NCBI GenBank assembly: GCA_949840885.1
Contig: CATKYJ010000035.1
Location: forward strand, 1 to 46,191
Source of the DNA: an uncultured Acetatifactor sp.
Lineage (GTDB): Bacteria; Bacillota; Clostridia; Lachnospirales; Lachnospiraceae
Direction: 5' to 3'
Length of the DNA stretch: 46,191 nucleotides
Shown here piece after piece: positions 33,195 through 41,998 of the stretch; positions within the stretch are counted from its first letter, which is position 1; every line of letters starts with the position of its first letter. Below the pieces are notes generated by a model, which was not told the origin of the DNA, made no database searches, and saw only the letters and a list, made by a program, of their open reading frames with translations. The position numbers and the translations under genes were made by a program.

Positions 33195-34418
33195 ATGATA
33201 TTATACATAAGTATATGGGGGATCATGCTGGCGCTGCACGCTATGGCGTGGAGCAGCAAAGGGTTCTGCGATTGGTATCTGACCTGTGTCTATGGGATAT
33301 GGGTGAATACCTATGGGCGGGCCATGGGCATGATCCCTTTTTCCGTGGGGGAAGCGCTGATCGGGCTGGGAGCGGGTTTCGGGGCGGCGGGAATCCTGCT
33401 GGGAGCAGTGAGGCTCACAGACAAGGCAGCAGAGCGGTATGGCAGGGCGGCAGAAAGAAGAGGACGCGTGAAAACAGCCTATGGAAACGGCTGGAAAAGG
33501 GCATATCTTACAGAAGCCGGCAGGCGGAAGAAATTTGCCGGGGCATACTGTGCCACGGCTATGTGGCTCCTGCTGGGTGTGTTCGTGCTGATGACCCTGA
33601 ATTGTTACATACTCTATCATGCTTCCGGCTTTGGGGAAATGTACCTGGGGACCGCGTCCGGGGAATACGGCTTAGAGGAGCTGGAGGCTCTGCGGAATTT
33701 TGTGGTGGAGCAGTGCAATGTGCTCTGCTGTCAGCTTCCAAGGGAAGAGAGCGGCGCGCTCTCCTGCCAGGGGAATATAGGAGATATGGCGGATATGGCA
33801 GAGACGGCCAAAGGAGCCATGAGGCAGTTAGGAACAACTTACAGCCTGCTGGACGGCTTTTATCCCGATCCGAAGCCTTTGCGCTCCTCGGACTTTATGA
33901 GCCAGCAGCATGTGGCGGGCTGCTTTTATCCTTTTTCCATGGAAGCCAATTACAATAATGTGATGTATGTCATGAATCTGCCCTCTACCCTGTGCCATGA
34001 ACTGGCGCATCTAAAAGGCTTTATCCGGGAGGATGAGGCGAACTTGATCGGTTATCTGGCCTGCGTGCAGTCGGAGGACATTTATTTTCGCTATAGCGGC
34101 TATCTCAGCGTGCTGTATTATATTGACAATGACTACCGTGAGGCGGCGGGTTATGAGCGGTATCTGGCAGCGCCCGGGATTCTGCCCCAGGTTCACAGGG
34201 ATAATATTTTCCTGACGCCGAAAGAGCGGGACAGGATTCAGGAGACAGCGCTTTTAAGTACCAGAACCGTGGACGCAGTGTCCGACCAGGTGGCGGATGT
34301 GCGGCTGAAGCTGAACGGAGTGGCGGAGGGGATGGTAAGCTATAGCAGGGTGGTGGAACTGCTTCTGCGGTATTATGATGTGAATGGGTACCCCGGGGAT
34401 TGCGGCTCATCAAAATAA
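33195..34418 (+). CDS. DUF3810 membrane protein with HExxH motif
   Basis: 407 residues from ATG 33195. Three hydrophobic segments lie in the first 140 residues, then a large domain with CHELAHLKGF (HExxH zinc-metalloprotease signature) and a following EDEANLIGYLACVQS. The DUF3810 family is uncharacterised; the motif suggests a membrane-bound peptidase facing outward. The start is uncertain: the frame is open from 32991, but a -10-like TATACT lies at 33006-33011, and no good ribosome site exists before 33195 or 33018. Confidence 0.78.
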   Translation: MILYISIWGIMLALHAMAWSSKGFCDWYLTCVYGIWVNTYGRAMGMIPFSVGEALIGLGAGFGAAGILLGAVRLTDKAAERYGRAAERRGRVKTAYGNGWKRAYLTEAGRRKKFAGAYCATAMWLLLGVFVLMTLNCYILYHASGFGEMYLGTASGEYGLEELEALRNFVVEQCNVLCCQLPREESGALSCQGNIGDMADMAETAKGAMRQLGTTYSLLDGFYPDPKPLRSSDFMSQQHVAGCFYPFSMEANYNNVMYVMNLPSTLCHELAHLKGFIREDEANLIGYLACVQSEDIYFRYSGYLSVLYYIDNDYREAAGYERYLAAPGILPQVHRDNIFLTPKERDRIQETALLSTRTVDAVSDQVADVRLKLNGVAEGMVSYSRVVELLLRYYDVNGYPGDCGSSK

Positions 34419-34470
34419 GCGCCCTGAGGACACACTGGGAACGGAACCGGGTCAATCCGGAAAGATATGG

Positions 34471-34499
34471 TGGACAACCTCCCTTAAGTCCATTATAAT
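34471..34499 (+). promoter_or_regulatory. Promoter of the HAD phosphatase gene
   Basis: TGGACA (34471-34476), 17-base spacer, TATAAT (34494-34499), 30 bases before the ATG. Confidence 0.65.
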
Positions 34500-34529
34500 A
34501 AGGCCAGAAAATACAGGGAGGCTCCGGAC

Positions 34530-35312
34530 ATGAAAATGATATTTTTCGATATAGACGGAACGCTGATCGGCGAGGGCTCACAGACTCTTGCCGAAAGTAC
34601 GAAGAAAGCCATTGACAGGGCAAGAGAAAACGGCCATATCTGTATGGTCAATACAGGCAGGACCTGGAGACTGGTGGGCGGCTGGCTTCCGGCCCAGGCG
34701 GAGTTTGACGGATACCTGCTGGGGTGCGGCACTATGGCCCGTTACCACGGAAAGATTCTCTGGCACCGGAGCTTTTCGGAGGAGCAGTCCCGCCGGATCA
34801 TAGAGGCATTGGATCGATACGGCATAGACTTTCTCCTTGAGGGAAGTGAGGAAAATTATATAAAGAAATTGGCGGAATTCCGTTCAGAATTTTTCCGCAG
34901 GGAAATGGAAGTGCGCCGCTACAGGGAGTATCGGGACAGGGAAGAGGTGTACGGACGCTTTGAAAAACTTTTGCTCTATGTGGAGGAGCAGGAAAGGCTG
35001 GAGAGCTTCCGGCAGGAATTTGCCAGGGAACTGGATTTCATAGACAGGGATGCCGGCTTCTGGGAGGTGATTCCCATGGGCTGCTCCAAAGGCTGTGCCA
35101 TGGAACGGCTGGCGGACATGCTGAGGATTCCCATGGCGGATACCGTGGCCATAGGCGACAGCAACAATGACCTGGAAATGCTGCGGTGCGCGGGAACCAG
35201 CATTGCCATGGGCAATGCTATAGCGCCTGTTCTGGACATGGCGGACCATGTGACCACGGACGTGACGCAGGACGGTATCCGGAATGCCCTGGACTGGCTG
35301 GGAGTTCTGTAA
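34530..35312 (+). CDS. HAD-family (Cof-type) sugar phosphatase
   Basis: 260 residues, Cof/YbjI subfamily IIB. Motif I FFDIDGTLIGEG has the nucleophile Asp6 and Asp8, motif II is in CMVNTGR, and motif IV is GDSNNDLEML. A cap domain lies between. Such enzymes remove phosphate from sugars or flavin; the substrate is not predictable. GGGAGG lies 9 bases before the ATG. Confidence 0.93.
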   Translation: MKMIFFDIDGTLIGEGSQTLAESTKKAIDRARENGHICMVNTGRTWRLVGGWLPAQAEFDGYLLGCGTMARYHGKILWHRSFSEEQSRRIIEALDRYGIDFLLEGSEENYIKKLAEFRSEFFRREMEVRRYREYRDREEVYGRFEKLLLYVEEQERLESFRQEFARELDFIDRDAGFWEVIPMGCSKGCAMERLADMLRIPMADTVAIGDSNNDLEMLRCAGTSIAMGNAIAPVLDMADHVTTDVTQDGIRNALDWLGVL

Positions 35313-35332
35313 AAATTCTGTTGGCAGATAAC

Positions 35333-35361
35333 TTTACTTTTTTTCCATATTTTTGTATACT
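35333..35361 (+). promoter_or_regulatory. Promoter of the HtrA-like gene
   Basis: TTTACT (35333-35338), 17-base spacer, TATACT (35356-35361). Confidence 0.6.
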
Positions 35362-35429
35362 TAGAGACATGGATGAGAAGCGATTCTTCTCACGGATTGT
35401 TCTTGACGGGAAGTGCGAAAGGAGTGCAA

Positions 35430-37055
35430 ATGCCGGATCTGGAGCAGAAAGAGGGGAATGATTTTTCTGACGAACAGAAAGACTTTCTCATAGAAAAAAT
35501 CAAAGAAAAACCGGTCAATAAGAAAAAACTCATCCGCCGTACCATCATTACAGTCTCTATGGCGGTAATTTTCGGATTGGTGGCCTGCGTCACGTTCCTG
35601 GTGCTGGAGCCTGTGATCAGCAACTGGCTCTATCCCAAGGAAGAACCACAGATACAGACCGTGGAATTCCCGGAGGATAAGGAGGAAATGCTGCCTGAGG
35701 AGATGCTGGCGGAGAACCTTCCCACGGAAAGTCCCGAGCCCACTCCCACCCCGGAGCCTGCCGCAACCCCCGATCCTGCCCAGAGTCCGGACCCGGAAGC
35801 GGGGGAGGAGAAAGAGGAGGTGCAGCTGGGAGAGGATCAGATTCAGGATATTCTGTCCCAGGTAACCTTTGATCTGGACCATTATAAACAATTGTACGGA
35901 GCCCTGCACGAATACGGAAATGAGCTGAGCCGTTATATCGTCACCGTCACAGCCGTGACCTCCAATATCGACTGGTTCAACAGCGTGCAGGAGCGGGAGA
36001 ACCAATGCTCGGGGGTCATTATTTCCGAGAATGGCATGGAACTGCTGATCCTGACAGATTACACGGCGCTGAGATCCGCGGAAAAGCTGCTGCTGACCTT
36101 TTACGACGAGTCCCGGACGGAGGCCCAGCTAAAGCAATATAACGAGGCCACCAACCTGGCCGTGCTGGCTGTACCGCTGGAGGAGCTCTCCGATAAAGTA
36201 AGGGGGAACACGGGAGGCGTCCGGGAGGGGCAGAATGCGCAGGAGCCGGGAACCCCGGAGAATCAGGAAAGCCCGGAGCCGGGAAGTCAGGGAGAGACGG
36301 ATCCGGAAAATTCCGGAATGCAGGGAACGGGCAATGAGGGAACGGATCCCCAGGGACAGGACGGAGAAAGCCGGGAGATGCCGGGGGCGAAGAATCCGGC
36401 GGACTCGGAGGAAGAGGGACTTCCCATCGTAAAGTTCGGCTATTCCAATACGAAGTCCCTGATAGGGACTCCGGTCATTGCCATCGGCAGCCCCATGGGC
36501 ACCAGCAACTCCGTGAGCTATGGCATGATAACGGCATCAAATCTCACCATATCCACGCCGGACAGGAATTACCGAGTGCTTTTGACGGATATCAACGGCA
36601 GCCAGAGCAGCTCCGGCGTCCTGTTTGACCTGCAGGGGCGGATGATCGGCATCATTACCAACCGCAGGACAGGTTCCGACATGAAAAACGTGATTACGGC
36701 CTATGGCATCACGGATTTACAAAAAACCGTAGAAAAGATGTCCAATGCCGCCCAGATTCCCTATCTGGGCATCAAAGGCGCGGATGTACCCCAGGAGGCA
36801 AACCTGGAGCTGGGGATTCCCTTTGGAGCCTATGTGGAGGAATTCGACATGGACTCTCCCGCCATGCGGGCGGGCATTCAGCGGGGGGATGTGATCGTAG
36901 CCATGGGGGAGAGAAGCGTGTCAAACTTTATGGAATACAGCAATGCGCTGATGAACCATGAGCCGGGAGAGACCGTGGAAGTAACCGTCAAGCGGCAGGC
37001 TCAGGAGGAATACAGGGAAATGAAATTCGAGATTGAATTGGGAGGAGTCAGATAG
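35430..37055 (+). CDS. HtrA-like membrane protein with PDZ domain, catalytic His and Asp apparently missing
   Basis: 541 residues: cytoplasmic N-terminus, one membrane segment (about 39-60), a Pro/Glu linker, a trypsin-like fold (about 165-435) and a PDZ domain (about 443-525: YLGIKG, SPAMRAGIQRGDVIVAM). In the protease fold the usual LTNYHV reads LTDYTA (Thr212 at the His place) and the usual DLAVL reads NLAVL (Asn242 for Asp), while the Ser loop reads INGSQSSSGVL. A low-complexity Gly/Glu/Pro insert (about 257-330) splits the fold. Probably a non-cutting chaperone or sensor. AAAGGAG is 5 bases before the ATG. The nuclease gene follows with no gap. Confidence 0.85.
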   Translation: MPDLEQKEGNDFSDEQKDFLIEKIKEKPVNKKKLIRRTIITVSMAVIFGLVACVTFLVLEPVISNWLYPKEEPQIQTVEFPEDKEEMLPEEMLAENLPTESPEPTPTPEPAATPDPAQSPDPEAGEEKEEVQLGEDQIQDILSQVTFDLDHYKQLYGALHEYGNELSRYIVTVTAVTSNIDWFNSVQERENQCSGVIISENGMELLILTDYTALRSAEKLLLTFYDESRTEAQLKQYNEATNLAVLAVPLEELSDKVRGNTGGVREGQNAQEPGTPENQESPEPGSQGETDPENSGMQGTGNEGTDPQGQDGESREMPGAKNPADSEEEGLPIVKFGYSNTKSLIGTPVIAIGSPMGTSNSVSYGMITASNLTISTPDRNYRVLLTDINGSQSSSGVLFDLQGRMIGIITNRRTGSDMKNVITAYGITDLQKTVEKMSNAAQIPYLGIKGADVPQEANLELGIPFGAYVEEFDMDSPAMRAGIQRGDVIVAMGERSVSNFMEYSNALMNHEPGETVEVTVKRQAQEEYREMKFEIELGGVR

Positions 37056-38015
37056 ATGAAATTCATCAGGGATTTGAAAGAAGGGGACAGAGTTTTCGAC
37101 ATCTATCTTTGCAAGCACAAACAGGCGGCGGTGACCAAGAACGGAAAAGCGTACGAAAACGTGATTCTCCAGGACAAGACGGGCACCATTGACGCAAAGG
37201 TATGGGATCCGGGCAATCCGGGCATCGGAAATTATGATACGCTGGATTATATAGAAGTTTACGGCGATGTGAACAATTTCCAGGGCACGCTCCAGGTCAG
37301 CGTCAAGCGGATCCGGGTCTGCAGGGAGGGAGAGTACAAGCCTGCGGACTATCTGCCGGTGAGCGCAAAGGACAATGACACAATGTACCTGGAGCTTTTG
37401 GAGTTCATCGAAAGCATTCAAAATCCCTATCTGAAAAAGCTTTTGGAAGCCTTTTTTGAGGAAGATGAGGAATTTGTCAAAAAATTCCGGCAGTCCTCCG
37501 CTGCAAAAACGGTCCATCATGGATTTGTGGGCGGCTTATTGGAGCATACTTTAAGTGTGACAAAGCTGTGCGATTATTACTGCAGTGCCTATCCGATTCT
37601 GAACAGGGATCTGCTGCTGACAGCCGCCATGTGTCATGACATCGGCAAGGTAAAGGAGATTTCGCTTTTCCCGGAAAACGACTATACCGATGACGGACAG
37701 CTGTTGGGGCATATTGTGATGGGCTCTCAGATGGTGGCGGAGAGAGCGGGGACCATTGTCAATTTCCCCCATGGTCTGCTGACACAGTTGCAGCACTGCA
37801 TCCTGGCCCACCATGGAAAATATGAGTACGGCTCGCCGAAGCTTCCGGCGCTGATAGAGGCCCTGGCGCTGAATTATGCGGATGATACGGACGCAAAGCT
37901 GGAGACCTTTAAGGAGATACTGGAGAATAACAGCGGCAACCAGGGGTGGCTTGGATATAACAGGCTGTTCGAGTCGAATCTGCGGGCCACCAGAAGCTAT
38001 ACTGACGGCCGCTAA
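37056..38015 (+). CDS. YhaM-family 3'-5' exoribonuclease (OB + HD domain)
   Basis: 319 residues. An N-terminal OB fold (about 1-95: LQDKTGTIDAKVWDP, YGDVNNFQGTLQVSV) is followed by an HD phosphohydrolase domain with HHGFVGGLLEHT, the MCHDIGK box and a later HHGKYEYGSPKLP. In Bacillus YhaM trims RNA and single-stranded DNA with Mn. ATG 37056 directly follows the stop of the HtrA-like gene; GGAGGAG lies in the end of that gene, so they are coupled. Confidence 0.92.
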   Translation: MKFIRDLKEGDRVFDIYLCKHKQAAVTKNGKAYENVILQDKTGTIDAKVWDPGNPGIGNYDTLDYIEVYGDVNNFQGTLQVSVKRIRVCREGEYKPADYLPVSAKDNDTMYLELLEFIESIQNPYLKKLLEAFFEEDEEFVKKFRQSSAAKTVHHGFVGGLLEHTLSVTKLCDYYCSAYPILNRDLLLTAAMCHDIGKVKEISLFPENDYTDDGQLLGHIVMGSQMVAERAGTIVNFPHGLLTQLQHCILAHHGKYEYGSPKLPALIEALALNYADDTDAKLETFKEILENNSGNQGWLGYNRLFESNLRATRSYTDGR

Positions 38016-38150
38016 AGTTTGCCAAATCACCCGGTTCACGAGCGGAAAGCACCATGAATGCCATTGCATAGGGCATGACAGGAAGCAGGCAAAAAGTTTG
38101 AAAGTTCCTTTCAATGCCAGACCTGGCGGTCTGTCATCAAAGGGCAAGTA

Positions 38151-38188
38151 TTGATTGGTATGCACGCCAAAGCGCGCAGGGGGTATAA
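38151..38188 (+). repeat. Intergenic hairpin repeat, copy B
   Basis: TTGATTGGTAT, stem TGCACGC/GCGCGCA (one mismatch), then GGGGGTATAAT. It directly precedes copy C, with two bases between them. Confidence 0.75.
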
Positions 38189-38189
38189 T

Positions 38190-38227
38190 CTGATTGGTAC
38201 GCCTGCCGAGGCGGGCATAGGGGTATA
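38190..38227 (+). repeat. Intergenic hairpin repeat, copy C
   Basis: CTGATTGGTAC, stem GCCTGCC/GGCGGGC (7 bp, one G-U), then ATAGGGGTATAAGA. The loop and stem bases differ from copies A and B while the flanks stay the same, so it is the fold and flanks that are kept. 38 bases before the flavodiiron gene. Confidence 0.75.
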
Positions 38228-38264
38228 AGAATGAGAGAAGAGGAAAGAAAGGCAGGACGGCAAG

Positions 38265-39413
38265 ATGAAAGTGACAGAGGATATCTTATATGCGGGGGTC
38301 AATGACCATGAGGTGGATTTGTTTGAGGGACAATACCGGGTTCCCGGCGGGATGTCTTACAATTCCTATGTGATATTGGATGAGCGTGTTGCGGTGATGG
38401 ATACAGTGGACGAAAGCTTTGGACAGCAGTGGATGGAGCAGCTGGAAAAGGCTCTTGCGGGGCGCAGGCCAGACTATCTGATCATCCAGCATATGGAGCC
38501 AGACCACTCGGCCAATATCCCGCTTTTCCTGGCAAAGTATCCGGAAGTCCAGGTGGTGGCCACGGCTCAGGCGCTTAAGATGATGAGCCAGTTCTTTGAC
38601 CTGGAGCCGGAGCTGAAGCAGATGCCCGTGGCAAACGGAGGGGAGCTGGAGCTGGGCGCTCATAAGCTGACATTTGTCTGCGCGCCCATGGTACACTGGC
38701 CGGAGGTCATGATGACCTATGACGCCAAGGATAAGGTGCTGTTCTCGGCGGACGGGTTCGGCAAGTTCGGCGCCCTGGACGTTGATGAGGACTGGGCGGA
38801 CGAGGCCAGACGGTACTACATCGGTATCGTAGGAAAGTACGGAATGCAGGTGCAGAATGTGCTGAAAAAGGCGGCGGAACTGGACATTCAGAAGATTTGT
38901 CCTCTGCATGGACCTGTGCTGGAAGAGAACCTGGGCTATTACATGGGGCTGTATGATACCTGGTCCTCCTATCGTGCGGAGACGGAGGGCGTGGTGGTGG
39001 CTTATGCCTCTGCGTATGGACATACCAAAGAAGCGGCGCTATACCTGGCGGATGCGCTTCGGGAGAAAGGCACGGCGGTAGCGGTCTACGACCTGGCCAG
39101 AGACGACATGGCGGCAGCGCTGGCGGATGCGTTCCGCTACAGCAAGCTGGTGCTGGCCTGCAACACCTACAATATGAGCATCAATCCTTTTATGAATGAC
39201 TTCATCACCAGACTTGTGGAGCACAGTTACCAGAAGCGCACTGTGGGACTTATCGAGAACGGTTTCTGGGCGCCTGTTGCGGCGAAAGTGATGCGGGGAA
39301 AGCTTGAGACCGGCAAGGAAATTACGTTTGCGGAGAATACCGTGACGCTCTTGTCCGCCATGAAGCCGGAGAGCCGGGAAAAGCTGAAAGCGTTGGCGGC
39401 GGAACTGGCGTAG
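38265..39413 (+). CDS. fprA: FprA-family flavodiiron protein
   Basis: 382 residues. The N-terminal metallo-beta-lactamase-like domain has the di-iron ligands H76-x-E78-x-D80-H81 (HMEPDH), H144 (MVHWPE), D163 (SADGFG) and H215 (PLHGPV). The C-terminal flavodoxin domain from about 241 (VVVAYASAYGHTKEAA) binds FMN. It reduces O2 or NO to protect the anaerobe, taking electrons from rubredoxin or a similar partner, none of which is adjacent. Translation start at 38265 is likely; the leader contains repeats B and C. Confidence 0.95.
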   Translation: MKVTEDILYAGVNDHEVDLFEGQYRVPGGMSYNSYVILDERVAVMDTVDESFGQQWMEQLEKALAGRRPDYLIIQHMEPDHSANIPLFLAKYPEVQVVATAQALKMMSQFFDLEPELKQMPVANGGELELGAHKLTFVCAPMVHWPEVMMTYDAKDKVLFSADGFGKFGALDVDEDWADEARRYYIGIVGKYGMQVQNVLKKAAELDIQKICPLHGPVLEENLGYYMGLYDTWSSYRAETEGVVVAYASAYGHTKEAALYLADALREKGTAVAVYDLARDDMAAALADAFRYSKLVLACNTYNMSINPFMNDFITRLVEHSYQKRTVGLIENGFWAPVAAKVMRGKLETGKEITFAENTVTLLSAMKPESREKLKALAAELA

Positions 39414-39632
39414 GAGGGCAGGCGGTGCATCATGGCATGCCGCGGGCTGCTGCGGGGCAGACTGCAGGGCGGCGGTTTGCCAGGCGGCGGACGCGCAAAA
39501 AGAGTCCGGGCGTTGGCCGGGGATCTGCAGAACGAAAAACAGGTCATACCGGAGGGGCCGGGAGACGGCCCGGGACGCTGCCAGAGCGATGAACATACAG
39601 GCTGACAATAAAAAGATAGCGGGAAAACAGAT

Positions 39633-41207
39633 ATGAGATATCAGAAAAACGAACTCCTGGAACTACGCATTGAAGATATGGGAACCGAGGGCTTCGGAAT
39701 AGGCAAGGCAGAGGGCTTCACCCTATTTGTAAAGGACGCCATTGTGGGAGACAGGGTGGAGGCAAGGATTGTAAAGGCCAAAAAGAATTATGCTTATGCA
39801 CGGCTGGAGAAGGTAATTGAGCCTTCTCCTTTTCGTACAGAGCCAAAATGCCTCTGCCACAGACAATGCGGCGGGTGTCAGCTGCAGGCGCTCTCCTATG
39901 AGAGACAGCTGGCTTTCAAACAAGACAAGATTCGGAACAGCCTGATACGGATCGGCGGCTTTGCGCCCGAGTACGTGGACGAGCGGATGGAGCCCATCGT
40001 GGGGATGGAGGAGCCCCTGCGGTACCGGAACAAGGCTCAGTATCCTGTGGGAACGGACAGGGCAGGGAATGTAATCGCCGGATTTTACGCAGGGAGGACC
40101 CATGACATCATTGCCAATACGGACTGCCTGCTGGGGCCTGTGGAGTATAAGGATATCATGGACTGTGTGCTGGATTATATGCGGGAGAACACGGTCAGTG
40201 CCTATGATGAGAAGACCGGGACCGGACTGGTGCGGCATGTGCTTATCCGCAAGGGCTTTGTCAGCGGGGAGATTATGGTGTGCCTGGTTATTAATAAAAA
40301 GATGACAGAAGTGTCAGGAAATGAGGCTTGTGCCAAGCATTTCGGCAGAAAGTCTGATGGGGAGAGCAGATATGCGGCGCCGGAAAAGAGGAATTCAAGA
40401 GACAGCCATGCGGCATCCACAAAGGGGACATGGAGGGAAGCATTTCTGCCACAACAGAATGAACTTATAGCGAAACTTTCCGAAATAAAGGGAATGACCA
40501 GTATTTCCGTAAGCATCCAGACAGAGAGGACCAATGTGATCATGGGGCAGGAGATACATACCATATGGGGGAAAGACGTGATTGAAGACACCATACGCGT
40601 CCGGGATACTAAGCACACAGACTGGCCCTATACGGGCCGGGAACTGACTTTCCGCATCTCGCCGCTGTCTTTTTATCAGGTGAATCCTGTCCAGACGGAG
40701 AAGCTCTACAGCCTGGCCCTGGAGTACGCGGGCCTCACCGGCCGGGAAACAGTATGGGATTTGTACTGCGGAATCGGTACGATTTCCCTGTTCCTGGCGG
40801 TCAGCGCCAGGAAAGTCTATGGAGTGGAAATCGTCCCCCAGGCCATTGCCGATGCCAAAGAGAACGCGGCAGGAAACGGCATCGAAAATGCCGTGTTCTT
40901 CGTGGGGAAAGCGGAGGAGGTGCGGGAGAGGATTCCGGACGGGGACGCGGCCGGGCGGCATCCGGACGTAGTGGTGGTGGATCCGCCCCGGAAAGGCTGC
41001 GATGAGGAGTGTCTCCGTGCCATCCTGGATGCAGCGCCGAAGCGGGTGGTCTATGTGAGCTGCGACCCGGCCACGCTGGCGCGGGACCTGCGGGTGCTGT
41101 GCGATGGCGGGTATGAAGTGGAACGGGTGCGGGGGGTGGACCAGTTTGGGATGACGGTGCATGTGGAGACGGTAGTAATGCTTTCCCACAAAAAACCGAC
41201 AGCGTAA
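39633..41207 (+). CDS. rlmD: 23S rRNA (uracil-C5)-methyltransferase RlmD-like
   Basis: 524 residues. N-terminal TRAM domain (about 1-60), iron-sulfur Cys set (CLCHRQCGGCQ about 71-81), then the SAM fold with WDLYCGIGTISLFL, DPPRKGCDEECL (catalytic Cys region) and YVSCDPATLARDL. An insert of about 45 residues (after VCLVINKKM) is unlike most relatives. The frame ends with SHKKPTA at 41207; one extra base near 41198 would extend it as SHKKPDSVINV and onward through the segment to 41533. Ribosome site weak (AGCGGGA). Confidence 0.92.
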   Translation: MRYQKNELLELRIEDMGTEGFGIGKAEGFTLFVKDAIVGDRVEARIVKAKKNYAYARLEKVIEPSPFRTEPKCLCHRQCGGCQLQALSYERQLAFKQDKIRNSLIRIGGFAPEYVDERMEPIVGMEEPLRYRNKAQYPVGTDRAGNVIAGFYAGRTHDIIANTDCLLGPVEYKDIMDCVLDYMRENTVSAYDEKTGTGLVRHVLIRKGFVSGEIMVCLVINKKMTEVSGNEACAKHFGRKSDGESRYAAPEKRNSRDSHAASTKGTWREAFLPQQNELIAKLSEIKGMTSISVSIQTERTNVIMGQEIHTIWGKDVIEDTIRVRDTKHTDWPYTGRELTFRISPLSFYQVNPVQTEKLYSLALEYAGLTGRETVWDLYCGIGTISLFLAVSARKVYGVEIVPQAIADAKENAAGNGIENAVFFVGKAEEVRERIPDGDAAGRHPDVVVVDPPRKGCDEECLRAILDAAPKRVVYVSCDPATLARDLRVLCDGGYEVERVRGVDQFGMTVHVETVVMLSHKKPTA

Positions 41208-41533
41208 TCAACGTAAAAGTCGAGTTTGGCGAGGGTGAGGGCAAAGTGCCGCTTGATAATATCGCCAAGAGAGCCGAAGTGTATAAGCCAAAAGAGCGGG
41301 TTACATATAAGATGATTAAGGAGTACATAGAAGCTAAGTATGGCTTCAAAGTACATACCGCATATATCGCAGAGGCAAAAAGGGAGTTAGGATTGCCGAT
41401 GTATGATGCTCCTAATGCGGTAGAGGAAGTGAAACAGCCGAGGAAATATTCGACGGCGGAGAAAGTGGAAGCGATAAAGGATGCTTTAAAGTATTTTGGA
41501 ATTACTAAAAGAAGCGATTATAAAAGAAGGTGA
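41199..41533 (+). pseudogene. Out-of-frame C-terminal extension of the RlmD gene
   Basis: In the -1 frame the codons after the rlmD stop read DSVINVKVEFGEGEGK, then PLDNIAKRAEVYKPKE, VTYKMIKEYIEAKYGFK and so on to about FGI (41505). From memory, this is a C-terminal extension seen on Lachnospiraceae RlmD proteins. It is joined to RlmD by a single-base shift, so the coding unit probably was one gene of about 625 residues. A mutation, a frameshift event at the A6 run (41190-41195) or a sequencing error are all possible. The AT-rich island begins at its end. Confidence 0.7.
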
Positions 41534-41537
41534 ATTG

Positions 41538-41822
41538 ATGGGAAGAATAGCTGATTCAACAATTAAAGGATTTATGTATCAGTTTAATTTGTCGTTGAAT
41601 GAAATATTAAAATCAACAAATGAAATTGTAAAAATAGAAGGAATAATCGAAGATATTGATAGGATTAAGGAATTGATGGAAGAGTTAAAAGGTATAAGAA
41701 AAACAGCTATTTCAAGATGGACAAGAGAACTGTCAAATTATAAGGAACTCTTAACTAGCAGAAGAAAACAATTGGGGAAAAGTTGGAAAAAGAGAATTTT
41801 TCATAGACTTATTATTTTATAA
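41538..41822 (+). pseudogene. N-terminal fragment of a defence-type protein (TIKGF.YQF start)
   Basis: 94 codons from ATG 41538 (AAGAAGGTG upstream). The start MGRIADSTIKGFMYQFN and KIEGIIEDIDRIKEL resembles the conserved N-terminus of large proteins found with defence and AAA-type systems. The rest is unrelated and runs into the yhcG remnant. I recall the pattern but cannot name a family with certainty. Confidence 0.45.
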
Positions 41823-41970
41823 TGTGAAATTGCATTGCTATTTTGTAGTAGAATTAAAAACAGCAGAATTTGAACCAGATGTAAGCGAATACAAACTTTC
41901 CAATCATGTTTCAGAGGAATTACAGGACAAGCTACCATCGATTGAAGATATTGAAAAAAGAATCAATTAA
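41782..41970 (+). pseudogene. Remnant of a YhcG-type (DUF1016) PD-(D/E)XK nuclease gene
   Basis: The +1 frame reads VGKREFFIDLLFYN, then VKLHCYFVVELKTAEFEPD, then jumps to VSEYKLSNHVSEELQDKLPS and ends IEDIEKRIN. These are the catalytic strands and tail of YhcG nucleases, with about 50 residues missing between EPD and VSEYKL and no N-terminal half. A clean terminator follows at 41970. Confidence 0.7.
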
Positions 41971-41998
41971 AATTTTGCATCAGGGTGGTGCAAAATTT
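41970..41998 (+). terminator. Terminator after the yhcG remnant
   Basis: 12-bp stem (AAATTTTGCATC with GGTGCAAAATTT, one G-U), loop AGGGT, starting at the last base of the stop codon; AT-rich arms suit both directions. Confidence 0.7.

Noticed and set aside
33152..33958. 268-codon plus-strand frame overlapping the DUF3810 gene
   Set aside because: Product lacks membrane segments and motifs; the other frame has HELAH and hydrophobic helices.
38231..38305. Short upstream open frame after hairpin copy C
   Set aside because: ATG with a fair ribosome site, but only about 24 codons of Arg/Glu-rich sequence overlapping fprA in another frame; coding not supported.
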